Made by a program: the position numbers and the translations under genes. A DNA stretch of 64,000 nt from CAG-632 sp963626805 (GTDB lineage Bacteria > Bacillota > Clostridia > Lachnospirales > Lachnospiraceae). The notes under the pieces were generated by a model, which made no database searches, was not told the DNA's origin, and worked only from the letters and a program-made list of their open reading frames with translations. The stretch is taken from NCBI GenBank assembly GCA_963626805.1, contig CAVFXS010000051.1, forward strand, positions 1-64,000, written 5' to 3'. This document shows, piece after piece, positions 60,682 to 64,000 of this stretch. Within the stretch, counting starts at the first letter, position 1. Each line of letters opens with the position of its first letter.

Positions 60682-62229
60682 CTATTTCCTGTAAAACATG
60701 ATATTGGTAATTGTAAACTCTGTCTCATCCTGCGAAATGGTAATCTCCTCCTGCTCCAGAAACTCCAGTGTAAATCCTGCGCGCAGGAACCGTTCCTTTG
60801 CTTCTTCATCCCATGCTTCCTGCACCAGATTCTCAAGGAAGGTCTCCGGCTTCTCATACAGCTTCCGGATCGAATACTCCGTCTTCTGTGCCAGATGAAC
60901 CAGGAATGAGTAATAATCTCCGTTCTTTAAGAACTGATCTCCATACCGGATCTCCAGAATCGCACTGAACTCCTTTAACTCAATGGACTCCTTCTTCTCC
61001 AGCTGATCTAACAGCTCATAAAACATCTGACCGAAGTTATGAAGAATTCTCTCATCCTCTTTCTCATCCTCATACTTGAAATTCCGGTCCGTTTCTTCCT
61101 TTATGATCTTCTCACCGTGATCTGCCTGCTCTGTCTTATAGGTCAGCATATTGTCAATTGCGTTCAGGTTAAAGCTCTTCTCGATCTTCAGTGCAAACAA
61201 CGGTGCCAGTATATACCGCATAGCCGCCGGATCATCCCGCTCCTTCAGCTTCTGAAGACTGCCCCGGAAATCAAACACATTCCGCAGTCTGCGGATCTTC
61301 GCCTGATGGATCATCTGATCCGCAATATTCTGCAGGTCGGTTGTTTCCCGGATCAGCTCTCCATGCCGGTGTATCGTCTTCTTCAGCTCTGTTTCCAGAC
61401 GGCTGATTTCCTCCAGGGAACGATAAAATGCAGTCGTTTCCTTCGCTCCGGCTTCATTTACACTCGCCTTCGCCAGTGTCTGCTCGATCAATGCCTTGTT
61501 CTTGGCAAACAGCTTCTGCTCCTCTTCAAACCATCTGGCAACGGTCGCCATATAATTCTCACAGGCCTCCGCTCCCTTAAACACATCATGGCTCAGCAAT
61601 GCTATGACGGACTCCTTCTGTGCCAGCAGACGTTTCACCTCACTGTTGATCCGGTGAACCACTTCTATACCGCCTTTGAAGTTCTTCGCTGTGATCATCT
61701 TCTCCAGGAGCAGCTGCTGCACACTGATCTTGCTCTCATCCTTCACTTCCTTGGTATCCAGATAAAACTCGATTCCCTCTGCCGTAATATGATATCTTAC
61801 AACCTGATCCTCAATCTCGCTCTCGATCAGCTTTACTCTGGCTGTCTTCCGCTTCTTATCCTCCGGATCAAAGAAATGAAACTCAAACGGTCTTCCGTCA
61901 TTTTTCAGCTTATCAAATATGTAGCCTGCCAGCTCGCTCTCTTCCTCCGGCGACTCCTGCAAACGAAAATCCCGATGCAGAAGTTCCAGTAAAAATGTCT
62001 CATACTGCTCATAGGTAACGGTCTGCTCATTAAACTGATTCTCATTGATCAGAAACCGCAGGCTGGCCATCGTAATATATCCCATATCCAGGTCGGAATA
62101 CTTGCCATCCTTGTACTGGGTAAATGTTGTCTCATTTAAAACAAAAAAAGGATAGTACTTCCGCAGATTCTGCATCCGGGCATGATGCTCTTCCATTATA
62201 TCGTTAATCATGATGTAGTTCTCTGCCAC
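60682..62229 (-). CDS. jetA: JetA: kleisin-like subunit (DUF5716)
   Basis: A 515-residue protein. I choose GTG 62229 because AGGAGG is 9 bases upstream; TTG 62235 is the alternative. The N-terminal winged-helix part has 'YYPFFVLNETTFTQYKDG' and 'MGYITMASLRFLINENQF'; a long helical middle ('SEVKRLLAQKESVIALLSHD', 'EEISRLETELKKTIHRHGE') and a C-terminal winged helix ('AGFTLEFLEQEEITISQDE') follow. This is the DUF5716 family, named JetA in Wadjet systems, functionally MukF-like kleisin. It is the first gene of the jetABC operon; its promoter is at 62268-62296. Confidence 0.85.
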   Translation of the reverse strand: MAENYIMINDIMEEHHARMQNLRKYYPFFVLNETTFTQYKDGKYSDLDMGYITMASLRFLINENQFNEQTVTYEQYETFLLELLHRDFRLQESPEEESELAGYIFDKLKNDGRPFEFHFFDPEDKKRKTARVKLIESEIEDQVVRYHITAEGIEFYLDTKEVKDESKISVQQLLLEKMITAKNFKGGIEVVHRINSEVKRLLAQKESVIALLSHDVFKGAEACENYMATVARWFEEEQKLFAKNKALIEQTLAKASVNEAGAKETTAFYRSLEEISRLETELKKTIHRHGELIRETTDLQNIADQMIHQAKIRRLRNVFDFRGSLQKLKERDDPAAMRYILAPLFALKIEKSFNLNAIDNMLTYKTEQADHGEKIIKEETDRNFKYEDEKEDERILHNFGQMFYELLDQLEKKESIELKEFSAILEIRYGDQFLKNGDYYSFLVHLAQKTEYSIRKLYEKPETFLENLVQEAWDEEAKERFLRAGFTLEFLEQEEITISQDETEFTITNIMFYRK

Positions 62230-62267
62230 CGACAATATCCTCCTGTAATCGATTCAAAACCACACTA

Positions 62268-62296
62268 AGTGTACCACAAGGCGGCTGTAAAACCAA
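62268..62296 (-). promoter_or_regulatory. jetABC promoter
   Basis: Minus strand TTGGTT (plus 62291-62296), 17-bp spacer, TACACT (plus 62268-62273), directly downstream of the fba terminator. The leader is about 30 bases. Confidence 0.6.
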
Positions 62297-62312
62297 GTGC
62301 TTCCACATAAAA

Positions 62313-62354
62313 AATGCCCCGAACACAGACATTCCTGCCTGTCTCCGGAGCATT
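62313..62354 (-). terminator. Terminator after fba
   Basis: AATGCCCCGAACACAG (62313-62328) pairs with CTGTCTCCGGAGCATT (62339-62354) with a few mismatches, followed by TTTTTTATG on the minus strand. It separates fba from jetABC. Confidence 0.8.
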
Positions 62355-62388
62355 GAGATTCATCCTGTTAAGAAATCTGATTTAGATA

Positions 62389-63252
62389 TTAAGCCTTACC
62401 TACAGATCCGAATAATTCCATCTTCTCTTTTACAGTTGCCTTAATAGCTTCTGTACCAGGTGCTAATAACTTACGTGGGTCAAATCCCTTACCCTCTAAG
62501 TCCTTACCAGCCTCGATGTACTTACGTGTAGCATCTGCGAATGATAACTGACACTCTGTGTTAACGTTGATCTTAGATACACCAAGAGAGATAGCCTTCT
62601 GGATCATATCTGCCGGAATGCCTGTACCACCATGAAGAACTAATGGCATAGCACCTGTCTTCTGCTGGATAGCATCCAATGTCTCGAAGGAAAGGCCCTT
62701 CCAATTTGCAGGATACTTACCATGAATGTTACCGATACCGGCTGCAAGCATATCAACGCCGAGATCTGCAATGATCTTGCACTCGTTAGGATCTGCACAC
62801 TCGCCCATACCTACAACACCATCTTCTTCACCACCGATGGAACCAACTTCGCATTCGATAGAAAGACCTAACTGATGAGCAACATTTACTAACTCTGTAG
62901 ACTTAGCAAGATTCTCTTCAAATGGATAATGTGAACCATCAAACATGATAGAAGTAAATCCAGCCTGAATGCACTTATAGCATCCTTCGTAAGTACCATG
63001 ATCCAGATGAAGTGCTACAGGAACGGTGATTCCCAGCTCATCATGCATAGCCTTAACCATAGCTGCTACAGTCTTAAAACCTGTCATATACTTACCTGCG
63101 CCCTCAGATACACCAAGGATAACCGGTGACTGTAATTCCTCTGCTGTTAAAAGAACTGCCTTTGTCCACTCAAGGTTGTTAATATTGAACTGTCCAACTG
63201 CATAATGTCCTTCCTTAGCTTTCTTTAACATTTCTGTTGCTGAAACTAACAT
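62389..63252 (-). CDS. fba: Class II fructose-1,6-bisphosphate aldolase
   Basis: A 287-residue zinc aldolase. 'GHYAVGQFNINNLEWTKAVL' is the typical start; zinc and active-site residues are in 'ALHLDHGTYEGCYKCIQAGF' (Asp, His), 'ECEVGSIGGEEDG' (Glu), 'IGNIHGKYP' (His) and 'LVLHGGTGIPADMIQKAI' (His, Gly loop); 'KINVNTECQLSF' binds phosphate. It splits fructose-1,6-bisphosphate in glycolysis. GGAGGAATTGAT precedes the ATG. It is a single-gene unit ending at 62313-62354. Confidence 0.95.
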   Translation of the reverse strand: MLVSATEMLKKAKEGHYAVGQFNINNLEWTKAVLLTAEELQSPVILGVSEGAGKYMTGFKTVAAMVKAMHDELGITVPVALHLDHGTYEGCYKCIQAGFTSIMFDGSHYPFEENLAKSTELVNVAHQLGLSIECEVGSIGGEEDGVVGMGECADPNECKIIADLGVDMLAAGIGNIHGKYPANWKGLSFETLDAIQQKTGAMPLVLHGGTGIPADMIQKAISLGVSKINVNTECQLSFADATRKYIEAGKDLEGKGFDPRKLLAPGTEAIKATVKEKMELFGSVGKA

Positions 63253-63375
63253 ATCAATTCCTCCATTGTTATAATTATATTGTCACATTTTCATGCGCTT
63301 TTATAAGGTCAGTATACCCTATTTTCTTACAGAAATAAAGTAGAAAATATCTCAAAAAAGCATGAAAAAATCGCT

Positions 63376-63825
63376 TCATATCCAATATTTTAATAAATCC
63401 CCGATCAGATCTATATGGAACCCGATCAAAAGCACATTTTTCAGCATCACATTTACTACTATGATCCCCAATGCCACATAGCAAAACCAGACACGCAGAT
63501 AGTAATAACGTTTCCCATTCCTACGGATCAGGGTAATGATCTCGCCAATATAGTATTCCATCAGGATAGCTGCCGTAAATATCACCAGGGGATGGTCGAT
63601 AAAGGAGCGCCAGAGCTTCAGCTGAAGCAGTTCATACACGGCTCTTGTGCCTCCACATCCCGGACAGTAGACATGTAGGACCTCATGAAAAAAGCAGGGA
63701 CCTTTCAGAAACTGAATGCCCGGCAGATATTTCCAGAGCAATACCAGGATCAGTGCTACGATGCCTCCGACTGTTACCCATATGAATTTTGTCCATTCCT
63801 GTTTCATGAATTGCTGTTGTTCCAT
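63376..63825 (-). CDS. DUF2752 membrane protein
   Basis: A 149-residue protein. The diagnostic DUF2752 motif is 'VYCPGCGGTRAVYELLQLKL' (~residues 50-70), with two Cys that could bind metal. Hydrophobic segments lie at ~18-35 ('GGIVALILVLLWKYLP'), 78-100 and 108-135. Function is unknown; family members are scattered near envelope or unrelated genes. AAAGGAGTCGGTT precedes the ATG. The gap 63253-63375 holds only AT-rich promoter-like sequence for fba, and nothing is seen in 63826-64000. Confidence 0.85.
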   Translation of the reverse strand: MEQQQFMKQEWTKFIWVTVGGIVALILVLLWKYLPGIQFLKGPCFFHEVLHVYCPGCGGTRAVYELLQLKLWRSFIDHPLVIFTAAILMEYYIGEIITLIRRNGKRYYYLRVWFCYVALGIIVVNVMLKNVLLIGFHIDLIGDLLKYWI

Positions 63826-64000
63826 AACCGACTCCTTTGCTATGGCTCATTGTATCACGTCGCCTATCGGCTCCATGTTTGTTTTCGCATTATGTCAGTA
63901 TGCACAAGTGCATCCCGTCGCAATGCTCATTGTATCATATCCGGGTGGGACTGTCACCGGTCGTTTTCGGAATGCAACAGATATGTGCTTGTCGTCCCCG

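Noticed and set aside
55492..62229. A hidden JetD gene on the opposite strand of the Jet operon
   Set aside because: Plus-strand frames here are short Leu/Gln-rich shadows of coiled coils with no DUF2220-like motif; the gaps on both sides are too small.

Overview
The window looks like chromosomal DNA of a low-to-moderate GC, spore-lineage Clostridia, most likely a Lachnospiraceae gut anaerobe. Pointers are a YyaC-type sporulation protein, an L10-leader-controlled rplJL-rpoBC cluster, families common in that group (DUF5711, DUF4214, DUF5716-type JetA, PfoR-like EIIC, DUF4956 with a VTC polyphosphate polymerase), strong AGGAGG ribosome sites and sigma-A type promoters with 17-bp spacers. Assignment to a genus is not possible from the sequence alone.

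Left part (1-12.7 kb): a leftward rRNA-type promoter and leader at the very edge; a leftward envelope cluster (LysM protein with a degenerate MPN domain, DUF5711, CvpA); yyaC; a coiled-coil membrane protein; a CBS protein; an RlmI-like methyltransferase behind a purine-rich repeat leader; two MATE transporters; a lysozyme-like protein; and small proteins, one behind a 34-bp perfect palindrome.

12.7-29.9 kb: a membrane protein; an LDH/MDH-family enzyme with Arg at the specificity position; a two-component system next to a polyphosphate polymerase/DUF4956/carbohydrate-binding lipoprotein operon that shares its operator-like box; a LysR/MATE divergent pair; a Crp-Fnr/4Fe-4S divergent pair with a palindrome at -41.5; a FAD oxidoreductase; a NiaR-like repressor with a PfoR-like membrane protein under an operator-flanked promoter; yitT, exonuclease III and deoC.

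29.9-48 kb: rpoC, rpoB, rplL, rplJ with L10 leader and attenuators; a four-repeat DUF4214 secreted protein; a gene-poor block rich in hairpins; an orphan FliD-like protein; a CheY-like regulator; GT2; trxA-trxB-yqeY; ilvE; an aldose epimerase-like gene.

48-64 kb: a 1-kb ORF-free block with a perfect-consensus promoter, many hairpins and a terminator (candidate ~580-nt RNA); an unknown protein with possible bilin-reductase resemblance; a cytidylate kinase-like protein and ArsB/NhaD transporter; an Amt-PII fusion; an AraC regulator behind a short promoter-terminator unit; ybaK; a JetA-JetB-JetC operon (Wadjet/condensin-like) with no JetD; fba; and a DUF2752 protein. The most interesting items are the JetD-less JetABC operon, the candidate large RNA, the MPN-TM-LysM protein and the several regulatory circuits that can be read from DNA boxes.
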